Shown: piece by piece, positions 9,800 through 22,760 of the stretch
Layout: each line of letters opens with the position of its first letter
Numbering within the stretch: the first letter of the stretch is position 1
Origin: Pholis gunnellus
Lineage: Eukaryota > Chordata > Actinopteri > Perciformes > Pholidae
Direction: 5' to 3'
Assembly: GCA_910591455.2 (NCBI GenBank)
Contig: OU342807.1
Coordinates: 11,923,116-11,987,115 of the forward strand
Length of the DNA: 64,000 nt
Position numbers and translations under genes: made by a program
Notes under the pieces: generated by a model
Databases searched by the model: none
Seen by the model: the letters and a program-made list of their open reading frames with translations, nothing else
Told to the model about the DNA's origin: nothing

Positions 9800-12700
9800 C
9801 TGAATGGAAAAGAGGCACAAGGAAACACAGTGTCAAAACACAGCCATAAATGAGCACTGTTTTTTACAGAGCAGCTGGAAGTGGCGTGACACACTTTTAA
9901 GGCCTTGGCGGATATTCGTACATTTGACATTTAGTATCCTTCCTAACAGCCATTTTGTGCTCGGCAATATTCCAATTCTGTCAGACAAAAATAAATCAGG
10001 TCGCATAAATATGATTATTATTAATGTACAATCTAGGTGATTGAGGCTCCTGTGCAATATCTGCTGTTTAATGATTTGCCTAGTGATGGTAGTTTGGAGC
10101 ACATCTTCACATCCTTTGACACGCATATGGCCATATAATCATTAAAAAAATTAAGGGATTATGCCGCAAAGGTCCCCTTTGCGACACAATATCTCTTCTC
10201 ACACTCACGTGGGCTGTGTCCAAAATCACTCCCTTGTTTACTCTTCCACTATGTAGCAGACAGTTAATAATTCACTCTACACGCAGCAGTACATTTAATT
10301 AAGGGCATCACCAGCAGAACTTTCACATTCAGAATTCACCCAAACAATCAAATATTATAGCAGAGGGTAAGTGAGGGGATTTTTTGACACAGCCGAAGAG
10401 TATTCAAAGGACTGTAATAGCGAACATACAGATCGTCATTGGGTCAAATACAGTATATGAAAGCAGTGAATTCAAAATGTAAATCAGAATTCATATTCCA
10501 TCAAGGATGAGTTGACAACAAACATGTAATACATTTTTGTGCTGAGCCACACAGCGAGCAGAATGACGTTTCTCTTCCCGTTTGCATGTCTTTGGTAAAA
10601 TGTTTCTCATTTTGAGCACCACGGCCAAACTGTTTGGATTTTCAATTAATCCAGGAGGTCCGTGTATTGTTCTAGTTAAAACTGGATCATCTCTGATGAT
10701 CAAAGAGCCAATGGTTGGCTAGCTGACAGAACGGATATATAATTATATCATGACAGACCACATAGCCATCAAAGCAACAGATGTGTCACTGGGCCAAAGA
10801 ATTTGGAGAAATAAAGGTTCTTGGCCTTATTTCAGGCACATTGGCAAAAACTAAAGATGCTAAACACAGATCTGCCATCTGGTTTTAAATGGTGTACGTT
10901 TTCCAAATATGGTTGAGATGTGAATTCGCTACCCAATTGCATTGTTTTAGGAATCATCGTCTCTGATGTTGCAGCCATTTTAAAGGAGGAACAGTCCAAA
11001 CAAAAACAGTACGGTTCCAGTGTTTTGTGTCGCTAATTACATTTCTCTTCACTAGGCCTGCGAAATGTTGTTCAACATTTGTTTTTTCAATTGTCGTTTG
11101 TTGCAAGCTTGAGTTTCAAAGGCAAGTTGAGTTACACTGCAGGGTGTCAAACTCATTTCAAATGCATTTCACATGAAACAAGTTTGTCACAGCATGTTGC
11201 CCAAGAAGTAAACAGATCAATCAGCAATGAGTGGACATAATACTTTGAGCATAGTTTTCTATGTATCCCTCTTCTTCTTCTCTTCCCAATTTTTTTTAAA
11301 ACCAGAAGTCTTGACCTGGACCTGCTTCTGCCACTTCAACAGCGAATAGACCAATCATACAGTGCAGCAAATGGACCAACAGAGAGAGTAGGAGGACAGC
11401 CTCCTAAAGGCTCCTACCATCACACAGTTTGCCCCTATTATTCCATCTGGAAGCCTTCCAGGAGTCAGCTATGGCCCACTAAGCTCCCAGTGGGTTAACA
11501 ACACTGCATCAGCTGCTTAAACACTGTGAGCATCATTTTGTAGCAACACCTTCCTTCTAGCCATTAATATTAAACGTTCCTAACTAGGACATTCAGCAGC
11601 ACTGTGCGGGGAAATGCACAGCTCATTTCCTCGTCTTGTGGGCTCGCGTAGAGGGGGGACGGCAAGTTAAACATCGAGAAGCGATATTTCATGGCCGCCC
11701 AGCTTCTTTATTATATGAGGAAAAGTCCTCTCTTGCTAAGACAAATAGTATTGATTGGGCACAAGTGCCCTTCACTGACGGTCACAAATAGTGAGTCAAA
11801 AACAGTCTTTTAAAATGGATTGGTGTGTTTGTTTCTTCAACCTACAAAAACAATTGCAAAGAACAATTCAAGGCATGATTTACCTTCCACAGTTATGAGC
11901 ATTAACAGAGCAGGACTTTGAACAATACAGTAAATAAGAGCAAAGCATCCAGCCTCCTCTCAGTCAGTGGCACTGAGTGCAGACTGAAGAAGATAAACTA
12001 GCTCATAGAGCAGCCAGTGAGGCAGAGGGAAGCTTCTCCCTTGGCATTATCACTGCACTGCCAGTCCTGGCTAGCATCACTGCTAACTGCACTTCACACT
12101 GCTGGCATGTACACACACACACACACACACACAAACGCTGCTTTCCCAAGCAAGTCTGATGCAGACATGAGGCAATTATTCCGTATTGTACAGTTGACTA
12201 ACAGCACATTTCTTCCACAGAGTCCCTGTTGAAGTAAATAAAGCTTATGGCCCATAACTTTGCCACTTTGAAGCTCTCCGTCTCTCTCTCTCTGTCCTTC
12301 ATAGTGAAACAGCCTTCGTTACAGACTAGTGTGTTTCACTGCGTCACTTTACTCAGCCTTTCTGAAACTCCCTCTTCCCTCAGTCAGCGCTCTTCTCTTC
12401 TCAGCATTTCAGGAATATTTTTGTTCAGTCCAGACGAGTAACTGCTGGGACTTTCTTTGTGTTTGTTTTTCCGCATAATTGGGCCCCAAGATGAATGAAA
12501 CGTGCTCCCGATGGATAATTCAGGAAGATGATTTGAACTCTGGTGCTAAAATGAGGGCAACTCCCTATCAGAGTGTGGCAGTCTGTCAAAACACAGGTCA
12601 CACCTCACACTGATGCTGCATTTATAACCAGGCTGACACTGACCTTTCCAGTGTAAAAAAATAGTAAATTGGTTATTTTAACGTCCGGCCGTTTGCTGTT

Positions 12701-15700
12701 TCTGTTTTAACTATGGCAGCTTTTTGTATGATACATGTTTCTGTTTCATTACAAATCTAATAGTATTACAGATACATTTTTGAGGGGCAAAAGGATGATA
12801 TAAAGACAAAATGACATATTTAAATAGAGCATGTTACACACAGTTATTGAAAATGCCTTCCAGCTGACTGGACAACTAAAGTCCCTCTGATGGTGAGCTG
12901 TCATCTTTCAGTTACTTCAAGAAAGCTGGTCATCTTTCTATTTACTCATCCAGGCTCTGGCATCTCCATCAAAGACTGAGCACTACTGTGTTCTAGTACA
13001 TACTGAAACCACTCGTTATATTTAAGTGACAGCACATTTCATTTGTTTTCCTTCGTCTTTCTGTTGTATTCCACAATCTGGCATATCTACACAATGGAAT
13101 AAAACATGGACCGTGGATCACTAGTGACTCACAGATTAGCCAAGGTGACCTAATGTCCCCGTTCATGTAAATCTATCAAACATCGCCTTCTTTTTTGAAA
13201 CATGATTTTATTTGAATCTGTACTCCGCACTATTACCATTACATTAGAAGCTGTTACTGCAACCTGTCATGTTGCAACATACGCGTCGGTACACAGTCAG
13301 CGTGTGATGTGAGAGCATGGAAAATGAATTTGCTCTCGCTTAAGTTTGCATCTAAATGCATTAGGCGGTGAAGCGCTGACATATCATGAGAAATATTAGA
13401 TTAAAGCAGAGAAAATATTTTATGAAAAGCTCACAATTTTGAGATGCAAGATTTTCCCTTTTGAACATAGTTAGTTCTGACTCCTCTCTAGCCAGCTCCT
13501 GCTAACTGTAGCTTTTTCATTACACATCAGTCACACTTGGTTACACTGCTGTCTGTAAAGGCGACAGCAGTTTTGTTCTTGTTGTTCTGCATTCAATGCG
13601 ACAGGGCCTTCCGCCGTCACAAATAAAGTGAAACCTGGAAGTCTGAATACTTAGCTTCAAACTTCCATGTGTTTAGCAGCATTTAGAAACAATAACTTGA
13701 TATTTCTACATTTATTTTAGTACTTAAACACAATGCAAAAAAAAAAGGATTCCTAAATATCAAGGAAAGTAGAGTAAACCATGAAAGGCAAATTTAAAAA
13801 TTTAAAAAACAAAACCAACAACAAATTGATGCTACAAATAAGTATTGTCTGCGTAGCCACAGCTTCATATAACTTACTGCACTTTACATTTTATCAGTGA
13901 GCCACACAGTTGCACTGGGTGACATGGACATTAAACATTGCTACTGTTCTATATTTTGAGTCAATACCCCAAACAAAGTCCTGCTGCTGTAAATACTTGC
14001 TAGACCACCGAACGGTATTAAGAAAGTCTAAAAATACCTTCCCAAGATCTGCCCTGGCAAGTCCTGTTTGAGGAATTGTATAATACAATACATTCTGTCC
14101 CCTACAATACTGTGCCTTAACATCACTACATCGATGTACACAGATCAACGACCAGCTGCGCAGGTAAACCATAAGCCAGATGGTGCTTCCATCAAACACT
14201 GACCGTCTCAAGCAGAGTGCTGCAAACTGTTATACATACCATGGCTGTTTATTGGTGAGTCAGCAGGTAAGCTTGGACATTGTGGACTATATGTATTTGG
14301 GAGTATACCGTGACAGTTAAGTACACTGAAGCCCTCGACAAGAAGGACCGGAGCCGTCTGTATTTTCTGAGAAGGCTTAGGTCCTTCAACAATGCTGAGG
14401 ATGTTCAACGAGTCAGTGGTGGCCACAGTGCTATCCAGTTTGCCGTAATGTTCTGGGGTAAGAGTGTGCGTGTCAGACGTTCTGAGTCAATAGAATGGCC
14501 CGTGGACTTATCATTTCTGATTACTTCTATGTGTAATAATGATTAAACTGCATTAGAATCGTATAATTATTAAATTGTGCAATATCATTAATCCTGCATT
14601 TAATTCATTATTCTGATTATTATTTACACATGTTTTAGATCTCATGCTCATTCCTTGTTTTTATTATTTGCCTGTATTTTTCTGCATATATTGTGTTATA
14701 TGTTATGTACGTGATTTACATTTTACATCGGGCTTTATTTCTAATTTTCATGTATTTCGTTATGCTAATATATAAGAGCAACTGTGACGTACCAATTCCC
14801 CCTCGGGGATCAATAAAGTATTTTCTGATTCCGATTCTGACAACACTTAACAATCAACAACCAAGCCTGTCTCGGTATAGGCGCGCATAACGTTCGCACA
14901 GCTGTCCTCCACTATCTAGCTTGTTTCTGTAGGACGCATACTTAAAGAATGAAGCAGAGTAAGTGGAAAGTGGAGTGGGGGAAATAGAGTAGAAAAAAAG
15001 GCATTGCTGGAGTGAAATGGGGTGAGTTGCCTCTGGGGGTTTATCTACGTCAAGTGCTGTGCTTAAATGACTATGAAAGAGCTCGCCGTCCGTCCACGGT
15101 TCCACGCAGAATTGCCTTCTGCTTCACACTTGTTCATCAATAGGGCTGATGTGGAGTCATGGCGACAAGGTTTGCTACTTAAGGGACCTGTCTGAAGGCA
15201 GTGGAGCAGCCTTTATTCTTACTGTCAAGCCACAGTGCGCATGACAAACACAGGTTACCTACCACAATGTGAGAATGCAAAATGCTTGTCTTCTTCATAC
15301 GGAATGAAGGCAAGTAATGAGGTTACTTGTTGTGTAATTCCAATAAGATGCTTCATAAAAGCAAACTTATGCTGTTTTAACTTGTAATAACTCAGTCCAT
15401 TCACTGAATGACATGCCAAACAGATGCCCCTAATGCCGCACATGAAAACACTTTTATAATAAATACATGTTGGAGAATAAAATGTCCTCGAGCCCCTCTT
15501 TATTTCCTGAACACAGTTCTGTTGTCTCCGGAAGTGTAACAGAAGGCTTTGAATATTCAGTAAACACTAGTCTAGGAACCATTTAAGTGAGAATTAAAAA
15601 ATGCAAGCCACCTGCTCTTTTCATTACAGCAACTGTTGATTCAGACACAGGCTCTGCCAGTGATTCGCCATGTGACAGATTTACTCCCACCTAAACCCTG

Positions 15701-17802
15701 TTAAACACTGATTATCACTTGGCAGCCTACAAGCGAATAAACTAATACATAAGAAAAAAAGTGCAAGTTCATGCTTATTTTGTCATTTCTGCCCCAGATC
15801 CTGCTCAAAACAACATACACAAGCAGTGACGCAGACTGAGACCAGATTCCTAAGAAAAATGGAAACATGCAAAGATGTACATAAACAAGGCCCATACAGA
15901 TTAAACTCATGCTTTTCATCTCTCTGTTTGTGGTAATTACTGCCTGACAGACATAGTTATGCATTCACAGCCTGAAACTTAATTCTGTAGTGCAATATGC
16001 TCTGGAGAGCAGGACAGTGTGACATGAGGATACAGTGCCAGCTTTGACTAAAGATGCCTTCTGGTCAGTGGAAAGCTCAGCAGACTCTACGGCCACTCAA
16101 ACTGACAGGCATTGTGCGCTGCGCTAACAGCAGAAGGCTTGCCCATATACTGTTGTGAAGTCTCACATTGTCAAAAGGTTGGCTCTGGATAAAGGAAATA
16201 CACAGTAGGAGGCGAAAAACATCTATTTATCATGGTATTCTGTGTGTGTAATGCCAGCTAAATGAATGTGAAAATAATGCCTTTACAGGATAGTGATGAA
16301 GGCTTGGGCCACTGCAGCAAGGATTCATTCTGAAAAGTACGCAGCGCATCTGCTGAGCTCGGAAATCTAGCAGGAAATCTTAAAATAAACGGGTGTTAAT
16401 CTTTTGGTTTGGAACCTGATCTATGTCCACATTCAGAAACCTTTAACACTGAATGATTAATTCCAGATGGAAATTCAATATTTTTTCCATTTTCTTCTGT
16501 TAAAGTGTCTATTATCAATATTTTTACAGCAATGAATCAAATAAGTACATGTAATGTGAGAGGGGTCACTTGAGTGATGATGAACCTGACTGCAGTTTCC
16601 TGCAGCTTTATGGAGCATTTCAGCAACTGCCATTAATAGTTAATACTGTTTCCACGTACAGCAGGCAGACCAAAAAACTTGACTGTACACTACTTGCCTA
16701 GCAACAAGCGGCAGACAGACGAAGCCAGTTTCTCTACTCAGGAGTTAGCGGCTAAACAAAGCTAAAAAGAGAATGAATATTGCACTGTACATTGCGCTGT
16801 ATCAGCTGGATGTGTAAAGAAGTCAGTTTGCTGACACATGTTCTATGTCAAAATAATAAGGTGATATTATAAGGTGCTTTATGTTAATGACGAGTTTACA
16901 GCTTGTCGCACTGGCCCAAGGTGGCCAATAAAAACAATAAATGCAGATTTGAAATAACATTTTGAGGACTGTGCAGTCTTTATGGAGGTATGATTCATTG
17001 AGTTCTTTCCTGTAATCAACAAAAGAACGTTCAGTATTGTGATTGGTTTGAAACATGAAGCTGAAGGTACAGCAGCTCGGTTGGTGCTCGTGTGTGCCGG
17101 CCTCATACGAGTTCCAGGACTAAAGAAATATTTCGAATTCTAAATTTCTATGTGAGCTCCAACATTTCTTCAGCTAAGCAGCACTGGAAAAGAGGCCCGT
17201 CGTTATTCCAAGAGTTTGCTAGCTACCAGCAGTTGCAATTACAATGGCAACAGGCTGCCTTAATAAATCAGTGAGTCTTGTGCCTGAGTTTGTTCTCACT
17301 GCTTATTAGAGACAGACGAAATGAAGAAGAACATTATGCATTACCTGGAGTGCTGCATTGTGAAATACCTCCCACTTCATTTGCTGTTGGCACACATACA
17401 CAGCGTACACACATATTTCTTTTCACTCCTGTCTTCCCTAGGCACAGCACTGATTGATTAGATATTGAAAATGGTCTGTCAGCGTGTTTTAGAGAAGTAC
17501 TCATCTGATAATGAATGCAACACCTCGGTGGGGAGCTAATTATATTAGAGACACAACTTGGTTCTGCTGTCTTGCTCTCTCCGTGTTGGCCCCAATGGGA
17601 GACAAATGCATGCAGTAACACAGCCCACTGCTCCAGCTGGGCTTGTCAATGCCCACATTAAAGATTTCCAATGGCCATGCCCACTTACTCCAAATCAAAA
17701 TGTGTTCAGCCGCCAGCTACTATGACACAGGCAGAGACAGTCTCAGACTAATAGAGAGTATAATGATGAAAATGACAGCAGCAGACACAGTTGCATATCT
17801 AC
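9800..17802 (-). other. ctnna2 intron between E7 and E8
   Basis: About 8 kb. Contains a short (CA)n at 12110-12134, a CT-rich stretch near 12280-12400, and an L2-type LINE 3' fragment at 14240-14840. Around 16660-16800 is sequence of a style seen in fish repeats that I could not assign. No additional exon recognised. Confidence 0.7.
14240..14840 (+). mobile_element. L2-type LINE 3' fragment (pol C-terminus and 3' tail)
   Basis: Reading in the plus strand from about 14319 gives YTEALDKKDRSRLYFLRRLR then SFNNAEDV and, after degenerate sequence, FAVMFWGK. This matches the characteristic C-terminal segment of fish L2-type LINE reverse transcriptases (SRLYFLRRLRSF ... CWG). About 350 bp later is the 3' end CCCCTCGGGGATCAATAAAG with a short TTCTGATTCCGATTCTG tail. 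The copy is 5'-truncated and decayed. It lies opposite to ctnna2 transcription. Confidence 0.75.
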
Positions 17803-17908
17803 CTGATCTGCAACAGCACGGGCCAATTTGTCCATCCTGGAACCAGCCTCTGCAATCTTCTTAGCCGCGTTGATCACATCTGAGGAGTTCTTCAGGGGGC
17901 CTTTGCCT
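17803..17908 (-). CDS. ctnna2: ctnna2 coding exon E7 (actin-binding domain)
   Basis: 106 nt. It completes Arg with A and then encodes 35 residues, GKGPLKNSSDVINAAKKIAE to RMDKLARAVADQ. It contains the conserved loop GKGPLKN and a helix of the actin-binding bundle. Acceptor ATTTCCCCAG; donor GATCAG followed by GTAGAT. This exon is too short to stand out as an open frame; I placed it by homology and by exact phase matching with both neighbours. Confidence 0.96.
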
Positions 17909-19240
17909 CTGGGGAAATCCAAGGAGTGAGAAAGAAGGGAAAAGGTAATGAGGGTGTAGTTGTGGAGGCATAAGGCATGCAGAGCTTCCCTTTAAAGACA
18001 GAGCTCACCCCTGAGCTCGTAGAGCAGCAGCTAATCCTGCTGTGGTTGGCAGGAGGAATATGAGACATTAACCAACAATACACGATTTCCCAGTTAACGG
18101 GTGTAACAAATACCGTATACAGTATACAATACAGTCCCTAATGATGTATAATAGAGCTTTGACTCACAAATAACCTAAAATGGCTTTGTTTTTAACAGCA
18201 AAACAGTCGAATTTTCAAAGCAGTTACGGTAGGAAATAAAACAGGAGAGGGAAATAATGGCCCACCACTGAGTCTTTGTTCTGTGTTTATTTTTCTTGAT
18301 TTGCCAGCATGGGGAAAGTTATTGTGGCTAGATACGTGTGTTTGTGTGTGTAATGTCTTATTTTTAGTCAGTGCTAGGCTGACATTTTCACTTAGTTTGT
18401 TCATGCCAATCTCAGTAACTGGGGTCAATGCCAAGTAATAATGGTGCAGTCACAGCACCACAGACTTCATCACTCATGACTAATGACTCCTGGCCTGGAT
18501 TTTTCTTTTCTTTTTGGTTTGTCCCATGCCATATAATGGTGGAGTGGTGCACAAATCCATACACGAGGCAGATAACCATCAGTTAGGCATTAGGGATTTC
18601 CCTGATATGTTGAGCCCAGATGGGAGAGATTGAGAGGAAAGCTGCTGGCTTTTAGTAAACATAAGCGACAAGATTGTAAATTCAAACAGATTATCTATTA
18701 CAGTATATCTTTGAATCACAGCAGCGCTATGTAATCTTAGTAAAACAAAGGTCGTCTGGATCACTCTGCCTTTCACGAAACAGTTTGCAGCTCTGAGCAT
18801 TGCAATGGCAAGATTGTTTCTCAGGAATCTCACTTTTTTTATTTGCTGCTCCAATATTTTTGTATGAACAATGGGGTTACTCATAGTCACCCTCAGTTGG
18901 AAAAGACTTTTCAGCTCATGGTTTTGATTCTATGGGGCACAGGCTGCTGCTTGCAGTGAAAAACCTCTCATACCCTCTATGCATTACCTACCCAGCACCA
19001 AACAATGTTAGGGACTAGCTGGTGAACATGATGTAGCATTTAACAGTTACAGTAAAGAACCACATATTTCCTGTTTGTATATGGGCTAGATGTTTAAGCA
19101 ACAATTTGCTAATAATTTGGCAATATGAACTTAAAATGTGATAATACATCAGTGATCAGATTGTTTCTACTGCCTTTAAGTGACCAACACATTTGTCATT
19201 GCAGGTTTAAATTGTCTGCTTTGTACTTTGACTTTTGTAC
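17909..19240 (-). other. ctnna2 intron between E6 and E7
   Basis: About 1.3 kb of unique-looking AT-rich intron with no repeat or exon that I recognise. Confidence 0.7.
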
Positions 19241-19422
19241 CTGGTGAAGTCTGTCATCTCCATCATGATCATACACATCTGCTTGGCCAGCACAATGATG
19301 TCATTGCCGTTGTCATCCCACTTGGCCACTTCTGCATCCAGCTTGCACTTCTCCTGTCTGAAGCTCTCCACCTGCTCAGCGATCTTTGCCTTCTCCTCCT
19401 GCGGAAGCTGTGCCATGATAGC
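19241..19422 (-). CDS. ctnna2: ctnna2 coding exon E6 (actin-binding domain, first part)
   Basis: 182 nt, entering in phase 0 and leaving AG of a split Arg. Encodes AIMAQLPQEEKAKIAEQVES then FRQEKCKLDAEVAKWDDNGN and ends MCMIMMEMTDFT. It opens the five-helix F-actin-binding domain shared with vinculin. Acceptor TTGCCTGCAG; donor CACCAG followed by GTACAA, a suboptimal donor lacking the usual +4/+5 AG. A Cys replaces the usual Ser in QEKSKLD as I recall it from mammals. Confidence 0.97.
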
Positions 19423-22400
19423 CTGCAGGCAACAGGGGAGCATGGAAGAAACAAAAGCATTAGAAAAGGAGGAAGAGGCTGTTAGGGAGTACATTTGAGC
19501 AGAATAAATTGGAGGGATTGCTCAGAATGAGGGAAATACCAGAGGAGAAGAATTTTGGTAAAGGAGGGAGATTAGGTTGGGAAGGAGAGAACGATAGGGA
19601 AATGAGGAAAGGGGTGAAAAAGAAGAGGGATTAGTTAAGGAGAAAGAGCATAAAGAAAAAAGATATAAAGGGGAGAGCTGTAGCACCATTTGTTCTATTT
19701 TTTCTGTCCGGTCTACTTTTTAATCCGCCCTACAAAACTTGAACACTAAGTTTGGAGTCTGACTATCCCTGCCCTTCTAAAACGCTTCAAAATACATTTC
19801 TAAACTTTACATTTAATGACTGGACCTTTTCAAGCCCCTTGACATCTTATATCCATAAAGAGAAAATCCATTTTTGCCTTCATTTTTTCCTCAGCGGCAT
19901 TTGGGGGCAGGTCCGAAATGGCATAAATCTTGTGGCAAGGTCACAGGCTCACTGAGAACCCGGTATTATTTTGGAGATAAATGTATAATTACCTCGCTTC
20001 TTAGACCAGAGAATGAATAATGCATTTGTTAAACATTATGTCAGGGAGGTGAGATGGAAGGAAGAGTAACCTGGTTTCCATTAGGTCGATTCTATTGACT
20101 CGAGAGGCAGAGAGAGAAAACGAGTACAGTAAAAAAAAAGACCAGTCACCATTGTTTTTTAACCTCATCTATTATTGACTGTTCTCCAAGAATTGCTATT
20201 CTCTTAATGACATAATCACCCTCGTTCTGCTTTTCCCTCTTCCTTATTCCCTCTGTCACAGCAAAGCTGGTGTGTGGGGGTGTGGGGTGAGCTCAGCGAG
20301 AAAGTGCGTCACTTTGCTCATGTCCCCTGCTAGATGTGTCAGGAGGAAATTGAAAACAAAAAATATAGATGACTTGTCCTTCCGATATTCTTTGAAAATA
20401 AAATAAGCTGAAACAGGAGGGGGCCCTCAATCAAAGAGAAACAACTGAAATAACGGACAGAAATTGAGATTCATGGAGGCCAACCTGAGCTTCGGCCTAC
20501 TGATCACTATGTGAGCGCAGTAATGCAAAGCTTTGATGGCGGTTAGCTTGAATAAAATCCGAACGGCATAAACAAACAAGCAAAACCAGCCCCCTCAAGC
20601 CCAGTGTACATAGATTTCCTCTGCTGCCAGTGCCAAGACACACAAACAACAGCGAGGCAGTGTATCCCATTATACCGCGTGTGGGGTGAAAACACCGCTC
20701 ACATTTAAAACAAATACAAAGTTAATATGTATTTAGACTGCACAATGGAGGAATACACAATTTAAAACAAACTGCTGATTCCAGCCGGGCAAACTTGTAT
20801 TCAGGCGTCGCTATGACTTATGGGTCGCACACAGTAGGCAGTGGCTCTGGGGCCCCTACACTGCCATTTATCTAATGTGTAATAAAACAACTACTGTAAG
20901 TCTGCCTATGCACAAGTCAAACATATCTCCATAAGTTAATTTACTAATCAGACAGATCCTTAAATTAAGTACGCAGTTTTTGCTATAGGTTAATTAGCAC
21001 TGATGGGCTCTTATAAACACATTATAACTAATAGTCCCTCTGCTTCTTTGAGTTTGTCTCATATAACGGAGCACTTGCTTTATCTTATTTTGAAATTAAT
21101 ATTTATGCTGTTGATTTCAACTATAACTTGTTTTTAAATTAAAATCAGTTTGAACTATGCACTCAGTAGAGGGCATATCTCCACCAGCTGTGTCTGCAAC
21201 AACCACAGCTATCGTGTTAGATTGAACGAATTCAACCCACAATTGTCTAACCCCCCCATCTAGACATCAAGTGTATCAGGCCTGTTTTTCACCTAAACTT
21301 TTTAGTCTTTTCAGATGTCTGCACCAGCACGCATCTCAGCTCTGTCTCACCGGCGTAACTGTGACTTGCAGCAAGTATTTAGGCTTCAAGTCTAGTTTCC
21401 GACATTAGGCATGTACACGTGAGGTTGATGCCCAATAAACATGGAAAAAACTGCGTCTCTGGCCGCAGAGCAGCAGCTAAGTGGAGGTGATGCAGTCATT
21501 TGTGTGCATAGTTCAGTAAGCTGTTTGCCAAACACATAGTCATGAACTATAAAATTGAGCAAACTGTTTCCCCATAGAGATACACTCACAGTATTTCTTT
21601 TCCCCCCACTGTGTCTCTGGCCGTAGAGCAGCGGCTGGAGTTTTGAAGATTCAATAAGCACCATTATCACTACTGGCCTGGAAAGGTCGTGGGCAGGTGA
21701 GTGAGGAGTCAGCAGGCAGTCAATAGCAGTATACAGTAAAACAAGAAGCAAAAGGGGTTTTGAGGAAGTCTGAGTCACTGCAACCACGAGAGGTCCTTTA
21801 GCATGCAGCCATAACTGGCCACCCAAAACATTATGCAGTTTGCTGCAGCAGAATGTGAGATTAGCTGTGGACGGACACAAAGGCGCATACTAATTCATGG
21901 ACCCACGCACACAGGTGAGCGATCGCATGATTCTTCTTGCAGAGATTGCACAAAATAATTTATTAAAAATAAACTTGAAAACTGCAAAAGACATTTTAGT
22001 TCAGACATTTACAGGGTGGTTGTGCGCTGAGTGTGTGGTTCTGGGTAGCCAGTAGCTCCCTGGGTTATGGCTTGCTGATTACATGCTCATGTTCAATGTA
22101 GCAAAAACATAATGGAGGCAAGGATGTACAGTAATTGCTTCCTAATCAATAGCCACACAGATGAGTGCAATGTGCCACCAAGCATGTCACTCTAACCTCA
22201 GGACTCGAGGGCGGTCATTAGCATATCATTTATTTCCTGCACCCAACTGTTGAGACATCAATTATTCACTTATTTCTATAAATGCACCAAGCAGTATGCC
22301 CCCAGTGTCAAAATGGTTGGTACACCATTGAGAAGAAGTTTAGTTATAGTTTTGCTAAATGCCATTGGAATGAGTAAGATAAAGGATGTAAACTGTAAGA

Positions 22401-22741
22401 GGAATCAAATACTTTTCTCTCCGTCTTCTGCACATAAGAGCTGCATTAAACCAAGATGAACTGCTCCCCCAAGCACCTAAAGGGAGCAAAAAGTCTCTTG
22501 AAACTCAACAATTTGGATTGGAAATTCCTTTTTCTAAAATTAGAGATCAAGGGAGGTTGAGGAGAAAGTGAGGGATTTGCTTGGTATTCAAATTCACTCT
22601 GAACATGGTGTGACAAAAGAGAGAGTGTCGGGAAGGATGAGGGGGTTCTGAACACAAAAGAAAGCTGCAGCACAGGGGTAAACACATGAACCAATTGGGA
22701 CGTCAGGGGAGCAGGAAGGCACTTGGTGAAGCCCCCTCTCT

Positions 22742-22760
22742 CCCCCCCCCCCCCCCCCCC
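22742..22760. repeat. C19 homopolymer
   Basis: Nineteen consecutive C following a CT-rich lead-in. Length may be unreliable in sequencing. Confidence 0.9.

Noticed and set aside
21392..21880. 162-codon minus-strand open frame as a nested gene
   Set aside because: No domain, signal peptide or splice context recognised, and it is fully inside an intron. Listed only as a weak observation because of an internal duplication.
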